DNA of 64,000 nt from Aeriscardovia aeriphila (GCA_949290445.1 CASERW010000003.1:1-64000); one strand, 5' to 3'. Numbered from the stretch's first letter, positions 1 through 8,435 are shown. The notes: generated by a model not told the origin, from the sequence alone. A program made the numbers and translations.

Positions 1-1263
1 TTGCGAAGAAAGAGTGTTCATTGCGACGAGTTTCAAAGCCTGACAATCTTGAGCAAAGAGAAGAGAAACAGAGTAAGTGCCGTCAACAGAAGCGTGACGG
101 CGAATATTAGCGAAAACCTCTGTCACCAGCTGAATAGCCTCCTGACGAACCTGAGCACTCAGAGCTTCAGGGATGCCGGCGAGCTCAACATCAACAGTGC
201 CAGCGAACCCGAGAGCATCCAGCTTCGCTGTTTCACGGTTCGCGATGCGCGGCAACGCTTGTTGCAATGACCCGCGAGCATCAGCTACTTCATCAACAGG
301 CTCTGGCTCACCACGAAGCCTATCGATGGCAAAGTGAGCTTTATCAAGAGCGTCCTGAGCTTCATCGTATACATACTGCCAATCAGAAGAAGAAGTGACA
401 GGCTGGGGGTTTCCTAACGACGGCGAAGACTGAGATGAAGGTGAAGACGACGGTGAAGATGGAGGCGAAAGCGAAATCGCTGTATTCTCTTTTCCATTTC
501 CTCCGCTTGCAGTTTGGGATTGTTCTTGCAAAATATGCGAATATGCAATGGTTGCAATAAAAGAAAGATCATTAGTCAACCCATCATGCATTTGGCTCGC
601 CAAACGAACATTACGTTCCAACTGCTCAGCACGCTGCTTCTCCACCTGCAACTGAGCTGCTTGAACGTGAACCTGCATACGCCGCTGAATGTTGCGAATC
701 AGCATTCCTAGCAGCGCAGCTTGAAAAATATATCCCATTAATTGCAGCACTTCATCGCGAATCTGGTAGGTAGGGACGACATTGCGGCTTACCAATACGC
801 CCAGCGAGATGGTGAAAAGTAGTAGGGGGACGCAGAGAGAGATAAAGAGCTCCTTGCCGGAGCAATTCACAATTATCATGACGATGCAAGAAAGAGCAGT
901 CAGAATAAACGCAGCACCATTGAAGGTCGGCATTGAAGCTGCAATGCTCCATACACTCAAAAAGAGCATCGCGAAAGGGTATGTTCTCCACGCAAGCCCA
1001 AATGTTAACCCCATGAGCAGGAGAGCAGGAAGAAGATGCTCAACGTTAAAGAATCCAGAACTCATCAAGTAAATGGTGATTTCATAGATGAGAAGAACGA
1101 TAGCCGCGATAACAATAATGGTGTTTACCATTTTCCAATACGAAGCATCAGAAATTGGCTGTTCACCCTTGTTCTGAATCTGGCGATCGTTACTCTGTTC
1201 CGCCTTCTGTTCAGCATGCCGAATACCCACATGTACCAACAGTTGTTCCGCACGCTTCCTCAT
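1..1263 (-). CDS. Sensor histidine kinase, NarL/HisKA_3 type (partial, runs off window)
   Basis: Membrane sensor kinase of a two-component system. The frame is open from the ATG at 1263 to base 1, so only the first 421 residues are present. Five to six hydrophobic segments lie between residues 46 and 190. A charged helix (QAAQLQVEKQRAEQ) then leads to the phosphoacceptor motif MHDGLTND with His226. The ATPase N-box appears as EVFANIRRHAS close to the truncated end. Odd feature: about 55 Ser/Pro/Gln-rich residues (including SPPSSPSSSPSSQSSPS) sit between the two helices of the dimerisation hairpin. The ATG overlaps the stop of the response regulator gene (ATGA), so the two are translationally coupled. 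The signal sensed cannot be told; position suggests control of the adjacent lanthipeptide genes (inference). Confidence 0.85.
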   Translation of the reverse strand, partial: MRKRAEQLLVHVGIRHAEQKAEQSNDRQIQNKGEQPISDASYWKMVNTIIVIAAIVLLIYEITIYLMSSGFFNVEHLLPALLLMGLTFGLAWRTYPFAMLFLSVWSIAASMPTFNGAAFILTALSCIVMIIVNCSGKELFISLCVPLLLFTISLGVLVSRNVVPTYQIRDEVLQLMGYIFQAALLGMLIRNIQRRMQVHVQAAQLQVEKQRAEQLERNVRLASQMHDGLTNDLSFIATIAYSHILQEQSQTASGGNGKENTAISLSPPSSPSSSPSSQSSPSLGNPQPVTSSSDWQYVYDEAQDALDKAHFAIDRLRGEPEPVDEVADARGSLQQALPRIANRETAKLDALGFAGTVDVELAGIPEALSAQVRQEAIQLVTEVFANIRRHASVDGTYSVSLLFAQDCQALKLVAMNTLSSQ

Positions 1264-1952
1264 TTTTGACCTTTCACCCACAGTGCAACCATTTGTACGC
1301 GGTTCTTCGCTCCCACTTTCTCACACATCCGTTTGACGTGAGTGGTTATTGTTCCGTTGCTCACACCGAGCTCTTTCTGAATTTCTGGCGTAGAATAGCC
1401 TTCCGAACATAATCGGGCAATACGGTTTTCTACTTCTGTAAAAGTTTCTAGCCCTTGGGCTTTCGAATTCTGCGCTAACCGCTCGAATGCTTGGCGCGGA
1501 GGGAGAAAACCTGATTCCAGTGTGACGATCTCTGTGGTCTTGTGAGTATTGGCTTCGGAAACGCTCAGTGCAGTGACTATCCGGGAAAGCAAGGCGAGCA
1601 AAGTTGCAGGTTGACCTTTAGAAACAAGAGCTTGAGCTCCGGCTTGTGCCACTGAATCGCGATACTGTTCCAAAGGAAAAGAAGTCATAGCGATAATCCA
1701 CATTGAAGGATCGTGAAGCCGGATTTTCTTCGTCAGATCAATGCCGTCAAGGCCTGGCATAGACATGTCGGTGAGCAGAATTGTAGGATGCCGAGTTGGA
1801 CTCGCACTCAGAGCAAGCTGCTGGGCACGCAAGGAGTCACTCACGGCCCAGATGAGCTTAACCTGCTGCAAAGCTTGAGAAATAAGGTTTTTTAACGCGA
1901 CAAGGCTCAGAGGATCGTTATCGATCAATCCCAGTGTGATTTCCTTGCTCAT
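1260..1952 (-). CDS. Response regulator, NarL/LuxR family
   Basis: DNA-binding response regulator of 230 aa, the usual length. The N-terminal receiver domain shows the acidic pocket (IDNDP, residues 10-14), the phosphoacceptor Asp62 in TDMSMPGLDG and the conserved Lys in LVSKGQ. The C-terminal LuxR-type helix-turn-helix is seen at about residues 170-225 (YSTPEIQKELGVSNGTITTH then VKRMCEKVGAKNR). AGAAGG lies just upstream of the ATG. It is the first gene of an operon with the sensor kinase that follows by an ATGA overlap, and is transcribed away from the ABC permease at 2140. It probably controls the neighbouring lanthipeptide and transporter genes, but that is inferred from position only. Confidence 0.92.
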   Translation of the reverse strand: MSKEITLGLIDNDPLSLVALKNLISQALQQVKLIWAVSDSLRAQQLALSASPTRHPTILLTDMSMPGLDGIDLTKKIRLHDPSMWIIAMTSFPLEQYRDSVAQAGAQALVSKGQPATLLALLSRIVTALSVSEANTHKTTEIVTLESGFLPPRQAFERLAQNSKAQGLETFTEVENRIARLCSEGYSTPEIQKELGVSNGTITTHVKRMCEKVGAKNRVQMVALWVKGQK

Positions 1953-1989
1953 CGCGCCTTCTCTCTTACCAGCTGCTCGTTGACAACAT

Positions 1990-2002
1990 AGGGAAATTCC
2001 CT
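1990..2002. promoter_or_regulatory. Inverted repeat, possible operator
   Basis: AGGGAAATTCCCT is a 6-bp inverted repeat around a single central base, 38 bp upstream of the response regulator start and between the divergent regulator and ABC permease genes. Position suits autoregulation; no second copy was found in front of the precursor gene, so this is tentative. Confidence 0.3.
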
Positions 2003-2139
2003 GCTATTTCCTTCTTCAGCTTAGCTTCTCCTGATAGCAACGCTTACTGAATGCACAGAAAAACAGACAGTGATTTTGAAGTAACGCTATAACCAAGCAC
2101 ACTGATAACACTCGCTTTATGTTCAAAAGGAGGTTCATT

Positions 2140-2916
2140 ATGAAAACAAAGCGTAGCCCTGTTCCTTCGCAGTTTTTCAAACACGTTCTTCTTGAATTGC
2201 GTATCTTTCTCATTGATGCTCGTTTCGAGACGACTGCTCTTTTTATCAATTTTATTCTTCCCAGCGCTTTGCTGGTTATTGCAATCCTCACTGCTCCGCA
2301 ACAAAACCTTACTGATACAACAGTTACTCGCGTGATATTCCAATTCACAACGTATATCTGCCTCACAACAGTAATGAATTTAGTGATCAGCTTCCTTGTC
2401 GTCTCACGGGAAGACGGCAACCTGCTCGTACACGCCCATATCTTTGGTTCGCCCAAACCATATATTTGGGGACTCATCGTCGGGCAGTCCATTATTTGCG
2501 CAGGAGAGGCATTGGCGTTAAGCGTATTGGGCATGCTCCTCACGAAGCATTTTCACTGGACCACTATTATCGCAGTGCTCATCGGGGCCCCTCTTGTTAC
2601 CACTCTTCTGTCCCTCTTCTTTTTGCCTTTAGTATTGTGGAAAGCAACAGCGAATAATAGTGCTGCAGTCATCACTGTGCTTCTCTTGGTTCTCTTTAAC
2701 ATCCCAGGAAAAGCTTCTCACCCACTGCTAGCTTTCTTGTTACAGTTAAACCCCGTTTATTTCTCGCAAAATGTCCAGTTGTTGTTATTCTCACCCATGA
2801 AGATGAGCACAACAGTTCAGCTTATTGCATGTGTTACCGTCCTTCTTCTCGCTGCATTTGCAGGAACTGTCACACTCAAAAAGTTTCCTTTGAGACCATT
2901 CCTCAAGCGAGCATAA
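2140..2916 (+). CDS. ABC-2 type transporter permease, no ATPase beside it
   Basis: Integral membrane protein of 258 aa with about six hydrophobic segments (for example ALFINFILPSALLVIAIL, LVISFLVV, AVITVLLLVLF, VLLLAAFAG), the layout of ABC-2 type exporter permeases of antibiotic and bacteriocin transport. The start at 2140 is chosen because AAAAGGAGG ends six bases before it; an ATG 21 bases upstream has no such site. The gene stands alone on the plus strand, converges on the synthetase gene and shares a strong hairpin terminator with it. It could pair with the intact ATPase at 5851-6618 as an immunity or export pump; this pairing is inference. Confidence 0.78.
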   Translation: MKTKRSPVPSQFFKHVLLELRIFLIDARFETTALFINFILPSALLVIAILTAPQQNLTDTTVTRVIFQFTTYICLTTVMNLVISFLVVSREDGNLLVHAHIFGSPKPYIWGLIVGQSIICAGEALALSVLGMLLTKHFHWTTIIAVLIGAPLVTTLLSLFFLPLVLWKATANNSAAVITVLLLVLFNIPGKASHPLLAFLLQLNPVYFSQNVQLLLFSPMKMSTTVQLIACVTVLLLAAFAGTVTLKKFPLRPFLKRA

Positions 2917-2971
2917 ATTCAGAAAGTAATTCAAGCTATAAGAACCTCCAAGCTCTAGATACTCTAGATAC

Positions 2972-3032
2972 AAACTGCTCCCTGGCAATTGAACAATTCC
3001 ATATCCGTTCAATTTTGTCAGGGAGCAGTTTT
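2972..3032. terminator. Bidirectional terminator between ABC permease and lanKC
   Basis: A long hairpin: AAACTGCTCCCTG and CAATTGAAC on the left pair with GTTCAATTTTG and CAGGGAGCAGTTTT on the right. A-run on the left and T-run on the right let it serve both convergent genes. Its right edge overlaps the stop codon of the synthetase gene. Just upstream CTCTAGATA is repeated twice. Confidence 0.85.
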
Positions 3033-5760
3033 ACGCATTCATAGCAAATAATCTCAACTTAGCTGAAAGCAACGGAAACCACTCACTCCAACTGCCTTCT
3101 TCAGAAATACTGTGGAAAGCAAGAAGAATACCTGCCGATCCAGAGATATAGTCTGTGCTGCATTTATATCCAAACCAACCTGGGACTAATACCTCAGAAT
3201 CATTTCTCAACAGATAGCGAGAAATCTCCTTAATAAGCACATTTTCGGCGTTCTTACGAAGAAGACCCAAACTTTCTCCAGCTTGAGCAATGGGAATAAA
3301 CCCAGCCATTCCAGAGAACAAGCTGCAATTATATGACAATGATGGAAGGCATGAATCGAGAAGTTGCGGTAGGCAGTCAAGAACATCTTTGGTTAATGCT
3401 GTTGGATCGTCTTTATACACTTCCAACAGCAATAAAGAAATTCCAGCAGTTCCTGATTCAATATATGAAACTAACCTATCAAACCCTTTCCTTTGATCAA
3501 TCGCATAATAATCGCCCCTATCCACAATGAGAGAGGCCATAGCTTGTTGAACTATTTCTAAAGTTATTTCTCGTGAAATAGCTCTCAAATGTTCATCATT
3601 ACCGAATTGCGAATATTTCCAAGTAAATAAGGCTGCTCCTGCCCATCCTGTCAATAAGCCAAAGTCGATTGCAGAATTATTCTGCAAGGAATTATCCTCC
3701 GTTGCTTTATTCTGCAGTTCCTTTCTAGCTTCCCATAGTTCGTTAATTCTTCTGACTGCGAGTTCAAGAAGATCTTGATAATCATCAGCAGGTAATGAAT
3801 CTTGTGCTAATAAAGCTAGCGCAATTCCGGAAATACCTGAAAACAAGGAAATATCCGAAGATTCAAGCCACGCTCTATCGCGACTTAGTTCTTCTGTTAA
3901 TTCAGAGAGTGCAGCTGCCTTTCCTAACTCATATTGCGCGAGTTTGATCCCAGTAATTCCTGAGAACAGACCATAGTCATTATGATTACCATTTTCTAAA
4001 CTATGATCACTTTGTTTGCTAATAAAGCTTTGTACTGCTGAATTCAGTTTTTCTCTTTCCGGTACAGAAAGCTTCATTCGATTACTTGTGACATAGCGAG
4101 ACAGGGCGATTAACACTTCCGCACTCCCTGTTGCAATGTTGTCTTTCCCATATTGATAAGCACTCTGAGAAACATCACCAGGGAAACTCAATGTTTTCTC
4201 ATCCCAAGCAGAGATAATCCCTCGCGCAATTGCATCACAAGCTGAGCCGAGTGTATCAGTTGAGATTTCAGCAGTCAGAGGAAACAGAGGATAAGGGACT
4301 TTCCCCAGGTTAGTGCTTAAAGTATGTAGTTCTGCAGTACCTGTTAACTCTAGTAAGCGATGAAGTACATCTTCACCAAATTTCTCTTCAATCGCTTTGT
4401 TCTGCCATACTTCAATCGTGGGAGCTAATTCATGTAAAGGCGCACTCGGATAAAACATCATACGAACGATCTGCCTATATGCATACCAATCTTGCTCTTC
4501 AAAAGTACGTGCAGAATAGGAAACATACCCACGAGTAGCAAGAGAAGGAGCAAACTGAGCGCTAAGGGACATCCCTGCTTCACAGTCAATGATTGTAGGA
4601 ATTCCTTCAGCATTGAGAAGAATATTTTGAGGACTAATATCACACACTGAAATTCCACATTGATGAATGTGCTGAATAGTCTCTTTCAGGATTGCAGCTG
4701 CTTTCAGCATCTTCTGCGCATATGCCTCAGCTGCTTCGCTTTTATCCGCAGCTTGAGAGAAAGGATATTCAGCTGCTACAACCTGCTGAAGAGTATTCCC
4801 TTCTCCATATTCTTCAACAAGATAAGCGTGCCTCCACTCTACAAAGAATTCTATTGGGTTAACGACGTGTTCGACATGAGCCAGATGCGACAATACCCTA
4901 TATTCATTCTCGACGCGAGAAAATCCATCTCTACCAGTAGCGTCAATTCCTGCTCCTTTACGCCCCTCCTTCACAATGTAGTCACGCTTCTTGTCGGATG
5001 CGCGATACACTCCACCTGCATTCGAAAAGTGAATTGCCTGCTTTATCTCGTAACGAGAAAAAAGAGAATCACTTGATATCTGGACATCCTCGTTACCTGA
5101 AACAATTTCGTCAGGTTCTGTTACGAAGTCGGGCAAAACATAATATGGAACGCGAAGGTCTTCAATAGCCTCTCCAGTAGGTGTATAGATAACTGCTTTT
5201 TCTTGACCATCTATTACGGCCGTCATCTTCTTTAATCCGCCGTAGCGGAAATACACATTACTTTCTTTCCACGCCTTATCATTAAGAATGTATGGCCCGA
5301 GGCTGTACTTATCAGTTATATCCTTCAGCTTGTCCAATAGCCAAATAAACTGCTGTGTCGATGAAGGATAAATGGTAATAAATTTTCCTGAGTAAGCACG
5401 ATCAGCATACTTAGAATTCTTTGCAATCCATTCATCGACAGATGGAACATATTTGAAGGAAATATCCTGAGCAATAAGAAAATCAGCAACTTCTTGAAGC
5501 ACAAGCTGTAATTCTGCGGTTGCGGCAGAGATGTGGATCTTCCAACCCTGATTAGGGAATGTCGTCTTCTGAGACAGAACATACGTCCAATGCTCATCAG
5601 AAAAAGTTTCCCATCCTTGAGGAAGACCCATGAGATAAAGCTTGTTGTTCTTTACTGTCTGAGCATTGTCACTACGCTCTTCTTGCTGCACATAATAAAA
5701 ACTATTTCCATTTTTCGCAGCATTCTCATAGCTCATTGCATCTGAATAAATGATTGCCAT
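3031..5760 (-). CDS. Class III lanthipeptide synthetase (LanKC type)
   Basis: Modifies the precursor encoded at 8175-8324 by phosphorylating Ser/Thr, eliminating phosphate and cyclising onto Cys. It is 909 aa, usual for the family. N-terminal lyase region (about 1-215) has the characteristic GWKIHISAA (near 72-80) and LGPYILNDKAWK. The kinase domain (about 235-450) has the ATP-site Lys in YIVKEG, catalytic Asp374 in VCDISPQNILL and metal Asp392 in IIDCE. The C-terminal region (about 510-909) is LanC-like with repeated Gly-rich turns (LFSGITG, LLTGWAGAAL, LFSGMAGF, ISGSAGILLAF). The zinc ligands of LanC and class IV LanL (a Cys, then Cys-His-Gly) are absent, which points to class III. The start at 5760 is chosen for GCAGGAG seven bases upstream; an in-frame ATG at 5784 lacks a site. 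Codon and base use are AT-richer than the housekeeping genes. Confidence 0.92.
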   Translation of the reverse strand: MAIIYSDAMSYENAAKNGNSFYYVQQEERSDNAQTVKNNKLYLMGLPQGWETFSDEHWTYVLSQKTTFPNQGWKIHISAATAELQLVLQEVADFLIAQDISFKYVPSVDEWIAKNSKYADRAYSGKFITIYPSSTQQFIWLLDKLKDITDKYSLGPYILNDKAWKESNVYFRYGGLKKMTAVIDGQEKAVIYTPTGEAIEDLRVPYYVLPDFVTEPDEIVSGNEDVQISSDSLFSRYEIKQAIHFSNAGGVYRASDKKRDYIVKEGRKGAGIDATGRDGFSRVENEYRVLSHLAHVEHVVNPIEFFVEWRHAYLVEEYGEGNTLQQVVAAEYPFSQAADKSEAAEAYAQKMLKAAAILKETIQHIHQCGISVCDISPQNILLNAEGIPTIIDCEAGMSLSAQFAPSLATRGYVSYSARTFEEQDWYAYRQIVRMMFYPSAPLHELAPTIEVWQNKAIEEKFGEDVLHRLLELTGTAELHTLSTNLGKVPYPLFPLTAEISTDTLGSACDAIARGIISAWDEKTLSFPGDVSQSAYQYGKDNIATGSAEVLIALSRYVTSNRMKLSVPEREKLNSAVQSFISKQSDHSLENGNHNDYGLFSGITGIKLAQYELGKAAALSELTEELSRDRAWLESSDISLFSGISGIALALLAQDSLPADDYQDLLELAVRRINELWEARKELQNKATEDNSLQNNSAIDFGLLTGWAGAALFTWKYSQFGNDEHLRAISREITLEIVQQAMASLIVDRGDYYAIDQRKGFDRLVSYIESGTAGISLLLLEVYKDDPTALTKDVLDCLPQLLDSCLPSLSYNCSLFSGMAGFIPIAQAGESLGLLRKNAENVLIKEISRYLLRNDSEVLVPGWFGYKCSTDYISGSAGILLAFHSISEEGSWSEWFPLLSAKLRLFAMNA

Positions 5761-5850
5761 AATCGTCTCCTGCTCATCACCCATGAGAAATAGTGAGAGG
5801 AATATTCTTCGCCACCTTGGGTTTTCCTTTGTTTAACCTGCAGAAAAGAT

Positions 5851-6618
5851 TCACTCTTGCCCGACCAGATTGCGGAAAATGTCTGACGACTGATGAGAAT
5901 TCTCATTCTTGAGGAATGAGGAAGCTTTCCCCGCGCGAATACGAGGTGTAGAAAGCCCTGCTTGCTCAGCCATACTCTCCTGCTCAGCCAAACCTGTACC
6001 ACGCATACCTTCGTCGCTCAGAATAATGAGCCAAGGGTCACCAAAGAGGAAAATCTGTTCCATACTGTGAAGAGTGACGACAACTGTCCTCTTCATCTTT
6101 TCCTGCAGCCGCTGTTGCTGAACATCACTTCCTGCTCGAGGTAAAAGTGAAGTGATGGAATCAGCAATGAGCGAAGCATTATCAGGATCAACTCCCGAAA
6201 GCGGCTCGTCGAACAGGTACAGTTCTCTGTTCAACATGCATGCGCTCCATACGCTGACAATCTGGGCTTGCCCTCCCGAGAGCATACCCATCCGAGTTTT
6301 ACGATGAGGGTTAAGAATACCGATAAGCTTGTTCAGCGCGTGAGAAGAATTTCCTACAGCTTCAGGCCCAGAAATGCGATCAACCTGACGAATGATGTCA
6401 ATTTGCTCACTCACAGTCAGTGATTCAAATAAGCCATGGTTCTGGGTGATATATGCCGTATTGGGTCGAACTGATTGCGTATCGTTTCCGTTCTCATCAA
6501 TCTCGCCAGCAAGCGTATCCAGAAGAGTTGTTTTTCCAATTCCATTTCGACCAATAACGAGATTCACACAGTCATGAGCGAAGGGAATTTGCGAAACTTG
6601 GAATACCGGACGTACCAT
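5851..6618 (-). CDS. ABC transporter ATP-binding protein of the lanthipeptide exporter
   Basis: Cytoplasmic ATPase of 255 aa with every catalytic motif: Walker A GRNGIGKTT, Q-loop ITQNHG, signature LSGGQ, Walker B LYLFDEP and switch His in TLHS. The start at 6618 is fixed by AGGAGG immediately upstream (AGGAGGAAAAATG); a longer frame to 6753 would overlap the preceding gene and is less likely. It lies 49 bases after the permease/degenerate-ATPase gene and 90 bases before the synthetase gene in one minus-strand operon. The intact site here probably complements the degenerate one fused to the permease, giving an asymmetric exporter of the lanthipeptide. Confidence 0.92.
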   Translation of the reverse strand: MVRPVFQVSQIPFAHDCVNLVIGRNGIGKTTLLDTLAGEIDENGNDTQSVRPNTAYITQNHGLFESLTVSEQIDIIRQVDRISGPEAVGNSSHALNKLIGILNPHRKTRMGMLSGGQAQIVSVWSACMLNRELYLFDEPLSGVDPDNASLIADSITSLLPRAGSDVQQQRLQEKMKRTVVVTLHSMEQIFLFGDPWLIILSDEGMRGTGLAEQESMAEQAGLSTPRIRAGKASSFLKNENSHQSSDIFRNLVGQE

Positions 6619-6667
6619 TTTTCCTCCTGATGTTGGTGTTGGTTTGTTGGCTAAATCTGTTATTTCG

Positions 6668-8131
6668 TTAAGCAACAGGTGGTTTGCCACATCTATCTCG
6701 GAATATTTCTTCCGAAAGTTTCCCTTGTTTATCGCTAAATTTTGCGCTGACAATACCTGTCAGCACGATGTTTCCATGATTGTCAAGATTGATGAAACGA
6801 GCAGAGGGAAAATGCTGCATCTCATTAAGGTTGTTGACACTCACCACTGCAATGCTCTTTTCCTTCCTTTGCTCAGCACATATGTCGGCCAGAAGGTCGG
6901 CACAGTCTTTCCTTTCAGCGATAGAAGAAAAAGACGGACCAAAGAAATACACCGACCGGTTGAGATGAGCGATTCCCCACATCATGACCACGTTCCTCAC
7001 CAAACCCGACACATGGTCAATGCGCACCTTTCGATAAGGATGAAGTTCTTCTTCCATTGCCTTCAGCAATACTGGAAATCTTGAGCTCTGTTCGTGAGGA
7101 AGAGGAGGATCAACCTGTGCCATCAATTTCATGTGTTGCTTCACAGTAAGCTCCTGGTACGGCACTGCAAGCACAAGAGCACTTGGCCCATCGCCTGCCT
7201 GCTGAAGTTGGTGATACCAGCGATTCAGAAAAAGTGTTCTGTTCTCTTCATCGTTACCAATGAGGAATATGACAGGATCAGTCTCACCGTGATGATTATT
7301 TCTGGGACGATTATCCTTTGCACCCCACTGGCAAAACTCACCCTCTCCGACAGGGGAAGAAGGAGAAAAAGTGCGACTCCATCTTCTCACTATTGCTCCT
7401 GAGATGATGAGCATCGCAAGCATGAGAATGACCGCAATCACCTTTTCTTCAGTTGAGGCGAGAACCGAGATAAATTGCCCGATGACAATGCTTTGCACAG
7501 TGAAACAGGCATGCAAAGGGTCTACTGTCAAAATAAGATTAATAACAGTGTTGTCAGCAAAAGGTGGAATAACAAATACTATTACTCCGTATAGAACTCC
7601 TGTTATCTTATCGAGCTTCTTCACAGAAACTCTCGTCAACAGAAGAGGAATAAAGAACGCTGAGAAAAACAAGACTCCCAGCGGCTCTAATACCACAAAA
7701 AAGAGAATACAAATATTCAGCGACGACGGGAAAATCGCTATCAAAAAGAGCGAAATAACAATGATTTCGCCTGTTGCTTTGATACTTGCCGCGCTGAGCA
7801 ATCCCCACCATAGCGGTGCGAAACCACTCAATAAACTCTCTAAAGTTAAGAGCTCACCCGTTTCAGCCTTACTGACAAGCGGTAAAAACACACAATAGAG
7901 CGCTTCTCCCATAGCAATGTAACTTGCAACACTCATCAAAAACGGAAATATCGCTCCGTTTGATGCTTGAGGATTATTCAACTGAAAAGGGAGAGTAGCT
8001 AGCGTAAGGAAGAGCGGAAACCCAATTCCAACGACATTGGACATTCCATTCCTCACATCTGCGAGCAACGAAAAGCGCATGCACAGAATGAAATGATGAA
8101 GCGAGTGTGCCTGCCTTACGCTAGCTGTCAT
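6668..8131 (-). CDS. ABC-2 permease fused to a degenerate ATPase domain
   Basis: A 487-aa protein. Residues 1 to about 255 form an ABC-2 type permease with about six membrane segments. Residues about 285-487 follow the layout of an ABC ATPase, but its motifs are eroded: the Walker A position reads LIGNDEENRTLFL without the Gly-Lys-Ser/Thr core, the signature region reads HVSGLVRNVV, and the Walker B position reads VYFFGPSF without Asp-Glu. It therefore should not hydrolyse ATP. The start at 8131 is preceded by GAAGGGA. It is the second gene of the operon, 43 bases after the precursor gene. I infer it is the membrane half of the lanthipeptide exporter, using the intact ATPase of the next gene. 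Confidence 0.85.
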   Translation of the reverse strand: MTASVRQAHSLHHFILCMRFSLLADVRNGMSNVVGIGFPLFLTLATLPFQLNNPQASNGAIFPFLMSVASYIAMGEALYCVFLPLVSKAETGELLTLESLLSGFAPLWWGLLSAASIKATGEIIVISLFLIAIFPSSLNICILFFVVLEPLGVLFFSAFFIPLLLTRVSVKKLDKITGVLYGVIVFVIPPFADNTVINLILTVDPLHACFTVQSIVIGQFISVLASTEEKVIAVILMLAMLIISGAIVRRWSRTFSPSSPVGEGEFCQWGAKDNRPRNNHHGETDPVIFLIGNDEENRTLFLNRWYHQLQQAGDGPSALVLAVPYQELTVKQHMKLMAQVDPPLPHEQSSRFPVLLKAMEEELHPYRKVRIDHVSGLVRNVVMMWGIAHLNRSVYFFGPSFSSIAERKDCADLLADICAEQRKEKSIAVVSVNNLNEMQHFPSARFINLDNHGNIVLTGIVSAKFSDKQGKLSEEIFRDRCGKPPVA

Positions 8132-8174
8132 TGTGAAATCCCTTCAACGAAACAGAGGAATGCAGTCGAGAAAC

Positions 8175-8324
8175 TTATCTACATACAAAACTGCCGAAAC
8201 TGTTAGGAAGAATGAATAGGGTGCTAGAAGCGCTACTCCCACTATCGCTTCCAGGCATCTCCCATTCTCTATGAATAATCCCACCCGATGTTCGCATTTT
8301 TTGAAGATCTAAAATGTTCTTCAT
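8175..8324 (-). CDS. Class III lanthipeptide precursor peptide (LanA)
   Basis: A 49-aa peptide beginning MKNILDLQKMRTSGG and ending LFILPNSFGSFVCR. ILDLQ at residues 4-8 is the leader box recognised by class III synthetases (ILxLQ pattern of labyrinthopeptin-type leaders). The C-terminal part is rich in Ser (GSDSGSSASS, residues 25-34) and carries a single Cys48. S42-F-G-S45-F-V-C48 fits the labionin/lanthionine motif S-x2-S-x(2-5)-C. AGAAAGGAAAACT precedes the ATG. It is first in the minus-strand operon followed by exporter and synthetase genes, the expected place. The leader cleavage point cannot be read; residues MPGSDS around 23-28 are a plausible border. Ring pattern is inference. Confidence 0.88.
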   Translation of the reverse strand: MKNILDLQKMRTSGGIIHREWEMPGSDSGSSASSTLFILPNSFGSFVCR

Positions 8325-8328
8325 AGTT

Positions 8329-8359
8329 TTCCTTTCTAGTTCCTTAATGGTTCCTTTCT
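8329..8359. promoter_or_regulatory. Three TTCCTT repeats at exact 11-bp spacing upstream of lanA
   Basis: TTCCTT occurs at 8329, 8340 and 8351, one helical turn apart, so the same face of the DNA is presented three times (AAGGAA in the direction of the precursor gene). The copy nearest the gene overlaps its ribosome binding site. Next to them GAAAAGGC (8363-8370) and GCCTTCTC (8377-8384) form an imperfect inverted repeat. Candidate binding site for the response regulator or another regulator. Confidence 0.35.
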
Positions 8360-8435
8360 CAGGAAAAGGCTACGTTGCCTTCTCTTGCTCAAGAAATCAG
8401 TGTCTGTTTTCTCTCAATACTCTTCAAAAGGAATG

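Noticed and set aside
3031-5760. Class IV (LanL) or class II assignment of the synthetase
   Set aside because: Separate lyase and kinase domains exclude class II, and the zinc ligands required for class IV are absent.
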